A DNA stretch of 64,000 nucleotides, from the NCBI GenBank assembly GCA_949825045.1, contig OX463807.1:40010749-40074748 (forward strand), in the 5' to 3' direction. How positions within the stretch are numbered: position 1 is the first letter of the stretch; each line of letters opens with the position of its first letter. A model generated the notes under the pieces. That model saw nothing but the letters and a program-made list of their open reading frames with translations. It did not search any database and was not told where the DNA came from. Source of the DNA: Argyresthia goedartella. Lineage: Eukaryota; Arthropoda; Insecta; Lepidoptera; Argyresthiidae. The position numbers were made by a program, and so were the translations under genes. Positions 32,078 to 42,378 of the stretch are shown here, one piece after another.

Positions 32078-32845
32078 AATACCATATCAAGAGTGGTAAA
32101 TTGGTTTAATGTTAATAATTTGCTATTAAATGAGAAAAAGACTAAATGTGTTAAGTTTCTTACTACTAAGGTTAAAAATAATCAGACATGTATAACAATT
32201 AAAAATGAGGAATTGGAATTGGTAACCAGCACAGTGTTTCTAGGTATAACGTTGGATTCCAAACTCCAATGGGGTCCACATATTGATAAGCTATCGAACA
32301 GACTGAGCTCTGCAGCTTTTGCATGCAGGAAAATCCGTCACTTGACAGATTTAAAAACAGCCAGATTAGTTTATTTTAGTTATTTTCATAGTATTATGTC
32401 CTACGGTATTCTGCTCTGGGGCAGTGCTGCTGACATAAATACTATTTTTGTGCTGCAGAAGCGGGCTGTTCGTGCGATTTATAAAATGAATAATAGAGAT
32501 TCTCTTAGAAATAAGTTTAAAGAAGTAAATATATTGACAGTCCATAGTCAATATATTTACGAGAATATTATGTATGTCCATAAGAACATTGTTAACTTTC
32601 GAAGAAACTGTGATATACATAACTTTAATACTAGAAACAAGGACAAACTTGCAGTGCCCACTACTCGGCTCCATAAAATAAAAAACTCGTTCAAGGGTAA
32701 TTGTGTAAGATTTTACAATAAACTCCCAAGCACTTTGACAGATCTATCAATTAATAAGTTCAAGAAATACATCAAGCAAAGTCTTATTTCTAAAGCTTAC
32801 TACAGTATTAAAGAGTACATAGACGATAAAAATGCTTGGGACTGA
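32078..32845 (+). pseudogene. LINE RT C-terminal part, uninterrupted
   Basis: Open frame from the truncation point to TGA at 32843-32845. Contains VNWFNVNNLLLNEKKTKCV, FLGITLDSKLQWGPHIDKL, SIMSYGILLWG, LQKRAVRAIYKMNNRDS and NKLPSTLTDLSINKFKKYIK, the typical region after the catalytic box in jockey-group RT. Catalytic FADD box and endonuclease are missing by 5' truncation. No stops in 255 codons indicates a fairly young insertion. The first ~25 codons of any longer frame to the left belong to the host repeat and are not part of the gene. Confidence 0.8.
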
Positions 32846-33215
32846 ATTGTTCTAATTAATTGTGAGCATCCTCACTGCCAGAGTTTCTTTTACTGGACAC
32901 TTGGAGGCCTTTTACACCTCCAAAGATTAATTTAATTATACCACTCTTGACTGTGGGGACCATTTACATCTCCTATCATCATTGTATTATTCACTAAAGA
33001 GACTATACATCTCTGTTATTTATATTTTAATTATTTTATTATGACATTTGAGACTTTTTACATCTCTCAGAAACAATAATTAAGTACTTTTTTCTGATAA
33101 TATGATACAAATAATAATACCAAATGTTCTGTAAAAAATGAAATGAAATGACATGTGAAAGTGCCCTTGTGGCCTATTTACAGAATAAACGTTTTGAGTT
33201 TTTTTTTTTTTTGAG
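32078..33215 (+). mobile_element. 5'-truncated jockey-type LINE inside dispersed repeat copy D
   Basis: Starts abruptly at aataccatatcaag and ends with agaataaacgttttgag and a T-rich ttttgag tail. Insertion junctions are defined by copy A of the host repeat. A target duplication could not be fixed with confidence, as the junction is TTTG/TTTT-rich. Confidence 0.75.
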
Positions 33216-33514
33216 TTTTACACAGCAAAATATTGTTTACAAAGTTATTAGTGCGGTTACTTTCACACTCCATGTACGTAACCAGGTGCATTCATAAGTT
33301 TGTATGTGGTATTGAAAGAATTGTTGTATGTTTTTTAGTATTTGTTGTTATAGCGGCAACAGAAGTACATAATCTGTGAAAATTTTAACTCTCTAGCTAG
33401 CTAGGTTCTTGAGATACAGCCTGGTGATAGACGGACGGACGGACGGACGGACGGACAGCGAAGTCTTAGTAATAGGGTCCTGTTTGGAACCCTTCGGGTA
33501 CGGAACCCTAAAAA

Positions 33515-33819
33515 GATCGTCTAGTAAACTAGAACTTCTACTACATGTGAAACCAGTAACCCTAATTCTAGATGTATGAATAAGAAGTGCTGCCAACTTT
33601 GACAATAGATTTTAAACCAGGAATGTTTTAAATTGAATAATTAGTCATTTTAAATTTCAATAAAAGATATATATTTAAATATGACCCCACTAACAAGAAT
33701 GATAAAGATTTATATCCATAAAGTGATTCATTACTTTATAAAACAGATTCATATTATAAAATGTCATATTATATTTTGGGTATTTATTAAAATAAAATAA
33801 AAAATTATAAGTATTAAAA
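33515..33819. other. no gene seen
   Basis: AT-rich spacer without recognised content. Confidence 0.35.
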
Positions 33820-34230
33820 TTTGTGTGGTTTTTGTGAACGACATTGACCTGTGCTTTAACTTTGCTAGGTTGTTATCTTTCGCTGACGATATGAAGATTT
33901 CTGCCAACATAAGCTCAATACCGATGCTGAAGCTATGCAAGCAGATCTGTGCCGTTTAGAAGACCGTTTAGAACACTATAAATTAGAGTATCGTACAACA
34001 AATAAATACTCAGATTATTTCACCGCTTTAAAAAGACTTAACTTTACTTATTTAAGTTATCATCGCGATCGTATTGATTTTTGACCCTTTTCAAAATTGT
34101 TAACAATCATATTGATGCCCCTATTTTATTACAGTCACTTAACTTTAGAGTACCACGACGCTGTGAGCGAGCTTGTAGAAAAAAATAATATTTTTTATAT
34201 CCCTCGCAGTCGTACTTCTTATGCGGTTGT
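33820..34230 (+). pseudogene. degenerate LINE RT fragment
   Basis: Reads FVNDIDLCFNFARLLSFADDMKI (catalytic FADD at about 33,880-33,891), then after a shift DAEAMQADLCRLE, then about 34,120-34,230 a decayed C-terminal part with SRTSYAVV. Several stops. An older LINE than its neighbours; clade cannot be fixed. Confidence 0.6.
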
Positions 34231-34625
34231 ATAATGGTGAGTTTGTACATTTAGATATTTTTAGCAGTAACTTAAGTAAACTAACTATTACTTAGGAATC
34301 AATTTAGACTGTGTCATATATATATATGTATTTAATTTTTGTTCATGAAATTTAATTTGTGTTCATGAACACAAATAAAAAAAAAAGTATATATACATAT
34401 ATACTTTTTTTTTTATTTGTGTTCATGAACACAAATGAAAAATAAGTATATATAGTGAACTCAATATAATATATATATATATATATATATATACATTATA
34501 AATATATATAGTGAACTCAAAAAACTAACCATTACTTAGGAATCAATTTAGGCTGTGTCATATATATATATATTTCATTTGTGTTCATGGGCGTACATAC
34601 ACATATTTACATCAAGATATACATG
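34231..34625. repeat. AT-rich block with (TA)n runs and a duplicated 50 bp segment
   Basis: The segment aactaactattacttaggaa...gactgtgtcatatatata at 34279-34327 recurs at 34522-34572; tatatatagtgaactcaa occurs at 34446-34463 and 34503-34520. Between them lie the palindrome 34355-34436 and a pure (TA)n run at about 34468-34492. Confidence 0.75.
34355..34436. repeat. perfect palindrome, 40 bp arms with 2-base centre
   Basis: Left arm 34355-34394 (atttgtgttcatgaacacaa, then ataaaaaaaaaagtatatat) is matched base for base by the inverted right arm 34397-34436; centre ac at 34395-34396. The arm itself contains the smaller palindrome gtgttcatgaacac. Confidence 0.9.
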
Positions 34626-34689
34626 TACGTATGTTGGATGTATGAAGTTTTTTTGAAATTGGGAAAAGTGTGTTTTTGTGCCCATTCTA

Positions 34690-35066
34690 CCAACTGAGGT
34701 CAAAGACATTATTCGCATCAAGTCTAATCACAGCAGAACAAAACCATTATAGCTGAACTGACTACTGTAATCGCTAAGGAGAATATTGTTAGGTCTTTAA
34801 AGTAATTCAATAAAGTCCATAGCAAAGATGAGAAACTTAACACAAAGCACCTACATATTCATGGACCGAAACTTCCGGTTTTTGTTTCTGATAATCTAAC
34901 TCCTATGAACAAGAAACTGTTCTTTTTGGCACGTGAGTTCGCTGCCTCTCATGATTATAAATATTGCTGGACTTCTTTCGAAAAGGTCCTTCTGCGTTAA
35001 GACGAAGGCCTTCCACTGATTCGTATTAACTCAGAAATGGATATTCGTTCTCTGGAACACCCTAAG
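34690..35066 (+). pseudogene. LINE ORF1 C-terminal remnant
   Basis: About 34,860-35,066 encodes LPVFVSDNLTPMNKKLFFLA, then YKYCWTSFEKVLLR and LPLIRINSEMDIRSL with a TAA after LLR, corresponding to the IFYNERLTKTNRQLF and YCWCTQG part of the intact ORF1 at 5031-5975. N-terminal coiled coil not found. Confidence 0.6.
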
Positions 35067-35544
35067 TGACTAGCAATCATCATATTTAAAATTATACTTG
35101 TTTTTTTCCTAGAATATTTTGAAGTAATATTTCTAATTTTCTATTCATATGTTTGGATTTATTATAAGTTTTTTCTAGTTCCATTTATAACTGATGACTC
35201 CACTTCATGTTCAATACACATTTACCCCATAAACAACTACAGCTCTTTCACAAAATACACATACACACAAACGAAATCAAAATCTTGCACTGACAATTAC
35301 ACCCTAAAAATCTATCAACATATAAACAAAAATATTACACCTAAACACAAAAGCATTGTCACAATACATTACCCAAAGCATAAACAATTACTGAATTTAA
35401 ATAATTATGTTACAACAAATTTCTACAATTTTTACGTATTATCAGATATTACTTCCCTCACACTTGTTACCACTACTACTAACCTAAAGCTACTGAACCT
35501 GATTCATATAATCATTATTTTTAAAATTCACTCCCCATAATATA

Positions 35545-38485
35545 GTGCAGTCCGACGATACGAATAATCCTAAATGTATTAAACTAAGTAATGCAACCAG
35601 TTTTTCTCAATATGCGAAAAACGAGACTTTTGGAAATGGAATCTCGGTAATTACTGTTAACGTACAAAGCATTTTTTCAAATCTAGACCGATTTCTTCTT
35701 TTTGTGGCTGGCCTCAATTGTCCTATTGATGTCCTGGTCTTGACAGAGTGTTGGACATCTGAACAGAGAGTGCCTCCAAATATAACAGGTTACAAAACGT
35801 ATTACACTAAGTCAAGTATTAATCAGAATTATGGTGTCGTTGCCTATGTTAGTAACGACCTTGAATCAAATGCTCAAGAACATTACTTATTTCAAGGTAA
35901 CTGCCTTATTCTACATCTACTTAGTGTTGATACTAAAATTATTTGTACTTACCGTCCACCATGCTTCTCGAACCCTTCTGGTTACATAGACTCTCTAAAT
36001 GTTCTTCTTGAAGATATTAAATGTCCAAACGTTATCTTAACAGGTGACTTAAATATGGACATTTTGCCGGGACAAATATCAAATCATACTGCCAACTACC
36101 TGACTCAAATGGCTTATCACGGTCTTCTTCCTGGAATTAATATACCCACTAGATATACCAGATGCATTGATCACTATATGATTAAGTCTAGACACAAATG
36201 GTGGACATTTGTGTTTGACAGGTTCACTGATCACTCTCCAATTTTATTAATTATTGATAACTCGCATACCAGGCAAGCTAAATCTAAAGACAAACTTTGT
36301 GTGGATTACAATGCTATCAGAGAAACACTTGCCCTCCAAAACTGGGATGAATATTTTTCCCTTTCTGATGCTAATGTGGCTGCGGAGTATCTGGTGGGAA
36401 AACTAAAAGACATAGTTGGTAACTGCACAAAAACTATAAAAAATTCCTGCAGGAAACGGCCATTGAAACCATGGATTACCCCCGGTGTACTAAAATCTCT
36501 AAGAATAAGGAACAAGTTACAGCTCAAACAAAAGAAAACTTCTAACGACAATAACCTTAACAAAGAATATAAAAAATATAGAAATACGTGTAATTTTATG
36601 ATAAAAAATTAAAAAAACAATACTATGATACAAAATTTGAAATTTACTCTAAAGATAAAAAAATGACATGGAAGCTTATTAAAGTGGTTGGAAATATTAG
36701 TACTACCAATATACCTGCTCACAATTTATTAAAAATTACAGAATCTAAAACAGAATTACTAGATATTACTTATAAGTACTTTAGTACTATTGGCAAAAAA
36801 CTAGCTGATGAAACTCTAAACAAACTCAGAACAACAGACTCTGCATTGGCCTCCAAGGGCTAGATCTAATAAAACACCCGTCAACTCATTATCTATGTTC
36901 TCCACTGATGAAGTAGAGGTTAGACGCACGATTAATAGCCTTAAATCAAGCAGTGCGCCAGGAGTGGATAAAATTCCGACAAAGATTATAAAAGATAATG
37001 ATGATATCCTTGCTAAGCCCATTACATTCCTTTGTAACTTAAGTTTTGATACTGGGATTTTCCCAACAATCTTTAAGAAAGCTGTTGTTACCCCAGTTTA
37101 TAAAGCAGGTGATAAATTACAGCCTCCTAATTATAGACCCATTTCTCGACTATCCCGTCTGTCTAAAGTGATGGAGAAGATTTCAAATAAAAGACTTGTC
37201 ACGTTTTTGGAAAAGAATGATCTCCTAGTTGAGGGACAATTTGGATTTCGTAAGAATATATCTACTGAAGATGCTGTTCTGCACCTTACATCTATTGTAG
37301 TAAATCGACTAGAAAGGGGGGACTAATGTCTGGGCGTGTTCTTAGATCTGAAGAAGGCGTTTGACACTGTCTCCATCCCAATATTACTCTCTAGTCTAGA
37401 AAACCTCGGAATACGGGGCCTCCCTTTGCTATGGTCACAAATTACCTTAATGGAAGGAGCCAGACTGTACGTGTAGAGGGTGAGGAGAGTGATCCTGACG
37501 CTTGCACTTATGGTGTTCCCCAGGGAAGTACGTTAGGGCCTACTCTCTTTCTCACCTACATAAACAGTCTTTGTGATAATAAGTTAATAGGAGCGGACAT
37601 TTTAATGTTTGCGGATGATACCGTTTTATTATACAGTGCTAAAACCTGGAAAGATGTTTTTGAAATGGCAGAAGTTGGTTTGAAGCATGTGACGGCATGG
37701 CTTGAGGATAGCTTGTTGTCTCTTAACACCTCCAAGACTAAATATTTATGTTTTCGGAAAACTGATGCTACAAATCCAGATAAAAATTTCAAATTGAAAA
37801 TTCATACTTATCCTTGTAATAGGTGTGCGCGTGAATTACCAGTATTACCTTCCTGTGATTGTCCTATTCTAGAACGTTCAAGCACCATTAAGTACCTTGG
37901 GGTTGTGGTAGATGATAAGTTATCCTGGATTCCGCAAATAAATTCTGTTGCCGGTCGTACTAGGAAACTTATATACGTTTTTAAGAGTCTTAGGGATGTT
38001 CTTAGTCAGGATATGTTAATACGTACTTACAAGGCGCTGGCTGTATCTATTCTCACCTACTGTATTACTTCTTGGGGGGGTGCTGCAAAGACATATTGAT
38101 AGAGATTGAGCGTGCACAACGGGCTCTTCTTAAGGTAATGAAAATATTACCTTTTCGCTACCCTACGACTACATTATACAAAGAGTCCAAACAACTTACA
38201 GTCAGGAAGTTATACATTCTCCAATGTGTTTGCAGATTTCACCTTAATATCCATCCAATTCCTGATCACATTAGAAAAAGGGTAGATACAGTCTCATTAC
38301 CCAACTTCAGGTCTGCCTTAGCTAGAATACATTTCTTATACAATGCACCACGTATTTATAACAAACTAAACAAAAGCAACTCTGTAAGACGACATAATAT
38401 TTATACACTTAAAATATATATACACAACTGGTTTGAGGAGTTTGACTATGAAGAAATTGAGCAGTTATTTAACTATGCATCTTAA
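35545..38485 (+). pseudogene. LINE ORF2 (endonuclease plus RT), several stops and shifts
   Basis: 35545-36612: endonuclease with ITVNVQS, VLTECWTSE, ILTGDLNMDILPG and RFTDHSPILL. A stop at 36610 and a short linker frame (36663-36863) follow. 36895-37326: RT entry (SSSAPGVDKIPTKI, YRPISRLSRLSKVMEK, FGFRKNISTEDAV), ending at a TAA near 37,324. 37431-38099: YGVPQGSTLGPTLFL and catalytic LMFADDTVLL. 38072-38485: C-terminal domain. At least four lesions, clearly older than the 1866-4806 copy. Normal role: nicking the target and copying the LINE RNA there. Confidence 0.8.
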
Positions 38486-38509
38486 ATCTTTACATTTCAC
38501 GATCACGCA

Positions 38510-38575
38510 CACACTCACACACACACACACACCCTCACCCTCACACATACACCCTCATGCATATACACACGCAGG
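38510..38575 (+). repeat. CA-rich microsatellite in LINE 3' UTR
   Basis: Imperfect (CA)n with CCCTCA interruptions directly after the ORF2 stop; produces a short threonine/histidine frame of no meaning. Confidence 0.8.
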
Positions 38576-38822
38576 CCAAATAAGGAGTCTTAATAACTTT
38601 CTTTTTAATAACTTTCTTTTTACTTAACATATTTTTGTAAATACTTACCTTATTTTCGTGTTTTCTTTACTCTAACATGTTTACAAACTATCTATGTAAC
38701 TGAGTTAAGTAAATACTGAAGCCTGTAACACAGTGTATACTACCACAGGCTTCAGGGTTACTGTAGATTTAAGACATTGTATTATGTTGAAATAAAGAAT
38801 TATTATTATTATTATTATTATT

Positions 38823-39752
38823 AGTTTTGAGTATATCGTGCTATAATAGTATATAATAATTCTCCTCCTTGCGACGCTGTGCCTAAGTATGCCGCAAAGC
38901 CTCTATCTCGTCACCGAATGACACGGCCATTGGTGATCTTAACCGCCTTTTTTTACACTAAATGAAACTTTGTTGATCATTGTAAACATTTCCTGATCAA
39001 CATTTACTGCGGAAAATAGTATTTTGAAACTGGCGCAGCGGAGCGGCAACGTCGCAAAAATGAAACGGAAGTATTAATAAAGTAAGTTCAGTCAGTCGCA
39101 CTGTCGCAGACTTCATAGTTAGTAATCAATTTTCCTGCGGTGACTTGTGTTGCAGTGGAGGACGTGTTTTTAAACTATTTTGTTAATATGTAGGTACTTA
39201 GATACGTGAATGAAAGTAGATGAACATTTCTCCTGCTGTTAACGTTTTGTAGGTAGGTACGGTAGGCAGATCTGCATTGTCATTTTTGTGTAGGAAAATG
39301 ACAGTTGATTTATCCTAACGCTCTTTGTGCTAGCTTGTGGCAACACTGAGGTCAATAACCGACTGAGATTTATCCTATGTAAAATTAAAATATAAATGGT
39401 TTTCTTGTGTAATTAAACTACAATTCTAGTTGTATTTAATAGGATAATCATAAATATACGTGTGACTATAAATATTTTATGTGAGTGACTTGTATTTGAT
39501 TCAAACTGGCCAATTGTTTTTCGGTTACAGAAATTTGTCTTTGTCATTGTTATTTTCGATTCGGAGTGATTTCATTCTACTTTCTGTGTATTCTAAGCGA
39601 AAACATAACATCTGGAATCTTATTTCAACCAAATAAATCACGTAAGTGGCAATCATTTCGAACTCGGCTCAGCTGACATAACCTCAATTGGCTGACAATT
39701 ATTCTGGTAGTTTGTTGACACTGATACATACTATTTTCCTTTCATATCTATA
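38823..39752. other. probable LINE 5' UTR and flanking sequence
   Basis: No frame of note. Since a LINE ORF1 starts at 39753, the last several hundred bases may be its 5' UTR with internal promoter; a TCAGT-like initiator occurs at about 39,090, but this is only suggestive. Confidence 0.35.
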
Positions 39753-40328
39753 ATGGGCAGTCGCATGCAGACCCGTAAAGCACGCCAAGTAGAATCCCAA
39801 CTTAACCTAGCTTTAGAAGAATTAAAACTATCTAGGGAATTGTGTAGCCAGTTGACTTGTGAACGGGAGGACAATGAAAAGGTATTGCTAGAAGCATTAG
39901 GTAATAATACTAAACTAAAAACCGAGCTGTCTACTTTACACTCACAATATGAAAATGTACTTGAAGAACAAAATAGGTCAAAAATGATAATTCATGGTTT
40001 TGATCAGTGCGCTGCTGAATATGAGTTTGCTTTGAAGAGAATTTCTACCCCGGAAAAGGACTTGTCTGATGCCCACAACCAAATCACACAATTAGAAGAG
40101 GAGTCTCATGGTTCAGCAGCACAAAAATCCCAAAATTTATTTGAGGAATTGATATTAGCGGATAAGTCGACCGGCCAAGTTTCTGTTGCATGTAGTGATG
40201 TTTCCAGTGCAGTGATTGATTTGACTCATGAAGACTCAGTGGTGGGCACTGATTCAACATGCAGCAAAAACGCATCAAAAAGATATGTTAAAATTAAAAA
40301 ACACATCACTCAAAGCTTGCTTTTGTAA
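39753..40328 (+). CDS. LINE ORF1 N-terminal coiled-coil part, downstream lost
   Basis: 191 codons from ATG 39753 to TAA at 40326. Nearly the whole length is heptad-rich and charged (ALEELKLSRELCSQL, EALGNNTKLKTELSTLHSQY, RISTPEKDLSDAHNQITQLE), ending in SAVIDLTHEDSVVG and a basic YVKIKKHI stretch. This is the style of the N-terminal half of the esterase-type CR1-group ORF1 whose C-terminal half is seen at 41687-42378, but the two are separate insertions. No ORF2 follows, so the copy lacks its 3' part, the opposite of normal 5' truncation. It could instead be a host coiled-coil gene exon; I consider that less likely. Confidence 0.5.
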   Translation: MGSRMQTRKARQVESQLNLALEELKLSRELCSQLTCEREDNEKVLLEALGNNTKLKTELSTLHSQYENVLEEQNRSKMIIHGFDQCAAEYEFALKRISTPEKDLSDAHNQITQLEEESHGSAAQKSQNLFEELILADKSTGQVSVACSDVSSAVIDLTHEDSVVGTDSTCSKNASKRYVKIKKHITQSLLL

Positions 40329-40845
40329 AATTTGAAGTGAGGCGCGTGAGGCAAATACTCTTCGGTATCAGCCACGATTTAAAATCACAGTAAAAATATT
40401 TTTATACATATGCAACGAAATGTCGTCATGAGGTGCGCTATAATATGCTTGGAAGTATCACGTTGCGGGCCGCTGTCGAAACGGGTACTGTAATATAATT
40501 TCATACAACATTGCAGGTAATATGGGCAGGAAGTAATATTTTTTAATTTTATACTCAGAGCAAAAAACATCAACGGACGACGAAATTACGATAAGTATTT
40601 TTTTATTTCATTGCATGTGTGAGAAAAGCACTACACATGCCTCTGGCCGTGAATAGAGCTTGCCGGCTTCGTATTCCTATCCGGTCTATACCTATTCAGC
40701 CGGCAAGCCCTTCTTTCCCGGTGTCTGCAGTAATGTACTATTACACGGACGTTAAATAACTTAACTTTAAATTATTTTTTATTATTATTTAACATGTTTT
40801 ATAAGTATTCTTATGGTTATATTTATTCATAAAAACAATTTCCAA
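40329..40845. other. no gene seen
   Basis: Contains an 11 bp hairpin (agcttgccggct ... agccggcaagc, about 40,659-40,712) and otherwise unremarkable AT-rich sequence. Confidence 0.4.
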
Positions 40846-41304
40846 TATGTTACCGACAGATTATGAACACCGTCCATTTATAATCTTAGTCGCGATATTA
40901 TGAACTGTCAAAACCTTTCACAATTTGACGCATGATTTTTCGTTAGTTTATAATCCGTCAATGCCAAATTGTGAACTTAGATCAATTGGCGGGATTGGGA
41001 ACGCATCCTGTGCGCTTAATACTTTGTAATACTTTATTGTACAACAGCGATAACAAAACAAATTTCAAGGAAAGAACATGTACAAAGGCGAGCTTATCTC
41101 TAATAAGAGCTTTCTTCCAGCAAACCTAGAATGGAGAGGAAAAAAAGAAACTAAAGGTAGAATCTAGTTCTACCTAGTACTCTACACAGCAATAAAAAAT
41201 TAATGAAAATAATAAACCAATATCTTCATAATACTAAAAATAATGCTATATACAAATATATAACATATACACACATAGTAGATACAAATAAATAATTATA
41301 CTTA

Positions 41305-41686
41305 TCATGGAAGAGTTAGATAGTGTTCATTCAAACGACTATTAAAAGTGTAAATTATCGGACTGCCTCTGATGGCTCTGGGGAGTTTCTTCCAGAGCTC
41401 GTAGTCTAAACCCATTCTCATAAGCGGCAGTGTTATGTTGCGGAGTTGTAAGTTGTAACCGATTATGAGATCTCCGTAGCCTATCCGAAGACAGAAAAAC
41501 GAAGCGATCCCGTAAGAAGCCAGGATAGCGAGGATTACATAAAATATTGAAGAGGCAAATGAGGATATGGGAATTCCTTCGAAGGCGAATCGGGAGCCAT
41601 TTCTACTCCCTGCGATACCCTGAGACGTGGTCGAACTTGCGCAGACCAAAAACAAACCGAATTCCGAGGTTTTGAAGTCGCTCGAA
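41305..41686 (-). pseudogene. LINE RT, C-terminal part
   Basis: Corresponds to the last ~125 residues of the 21762-22907 frame (QNLGIRFVFGLRK, then PIRLRRNSHI, ending in FNSRLNEHYLTLP) with shifts. Its inner end is the 5-base target duplicate TCGAA (41682-41686) of the inserted LINE. Confidence 0.75.
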
Positions 41687-42378
41687 CTCGAAGTTGTGAG
41701 AGAGGTATTTGACTTAAAATGCGAAAATGAAGCGTACAAGAAGAATATCGAAATGTTCAAAAAAGTCACAAGCGCAGACATTCTCACCGAAAGTACCACA
41801 AAATCGCACAGTAGGTCCTCAATGCCTTTTCCATTCAAACCGGCATCTAGAGAAATATCCAGACACACTCCGCTAAGTCTATCAAGAGGCTTACACAAGC
41901 AATACTCCCATGCTGTATGTCAAGAGCTGGAGAAATCATTCACGGAACTCACAAAAGAAGTATTCCCGACAACTGAAACACAACAAGACAATCTGGACAA
42001 TGTAGAGCAGCAAAGCCCGCCACCGCCGGCAGCACAAACACCACTACCACCGACTACATTGCAGGCTAAAAATAGAATTATTATTATTGCTGATCAATAA
42101 GGAAGAAATTTCCGTGACATCCTACAAAAATTAATTGGAGAAGAATACACAGTAATATGCTACAGTAAGCCAGGTGCATCGTTGGGAGAAGTAGTTAGAT
42201 CAGGAACACAGGAGATCTCAACACTAACGCAAAAAGACTATATAGTACTGCTTGGAGGAACCAACGATGTACACCCATATAAATTTCAGTTTGATCTACA
42301 ATGCTGGATTAGCACGGTGACAAAAACGAATGTCATAGTCTGTAATATTCCCTACGGTACAGCACGGTACTTACCTTA
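41687..42378 (+). pseudogene. LINE ORF1 C-terminal half with SGNH-esterase-like domain, one stop
   Basis: Begins in a coiled-coil segment (VVREVFDLKCENEAYKKNIE), then a Pro-rich linker (about 42,010-42,060), then the start of an SGNH hydrolase fold: IIIIADQ, a TAA at 42098-42100, then in the same frame FRDILQKLIGEEY, CYSKPGASLGEVV (oxyanion Gly region) and YIVLLGGTNDVHPY (the GxND block), ending at 42378. Such esterase domains are known in ORF1 of CR1-group LINEs, where they may act on lipids or membranes. The usual first-block D-S is D-Q here with the stop directly after, so the catalytic serine is not visible. Confidence 0.7.

Larger units (their letters stand above)
31986..33514 (-). repeat. 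dispersed repeat, copy D, split by a LINE
   Basis: Outer part 31986-32077 (aaacccggccaagtgcgag...gtggagtgaatagtttg) and inner part 33216-33514 (ttttacacagcaaaatattg...ggaaccctaaaa) join into one continuous copy when compared with copy A, which reads across the junction without a break. (acgg)n microsatellite at 33430-33456. Confidence 0.85.
34690..38822 (+). mobile_element. jockey-type LINE, second copy, decayed
   Basis: Contains the end of ORF1 (34690-35066), ORF2 35545-38485 and a 3' UTR with a hairpin at 38717-38756, AATAAA at about 38,791 and an (ATT)n tail at 38803-38822. Closely related in protein blocks to the LINE at 1590-6050. Left boundary is approximate. Confidence 0.75.

Noticed and set aside
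34231..34625. Possible CRISPR-like or satellite array
   Set aside because: Only two copies of the segment, no regular spacers, and eukaryotic context.
38433..38627. Threonine/histidine-rich frame
   Set aside because: Product of the CA microsatellite in the LINE 3' UTR.
39753..42378. One LINE ORF1 running from 39753 to 42378
   Set aside because: The second part starts right after its own TCGAA target duplicate inside another LINE, so it is an independent 5'-truncated insertion.
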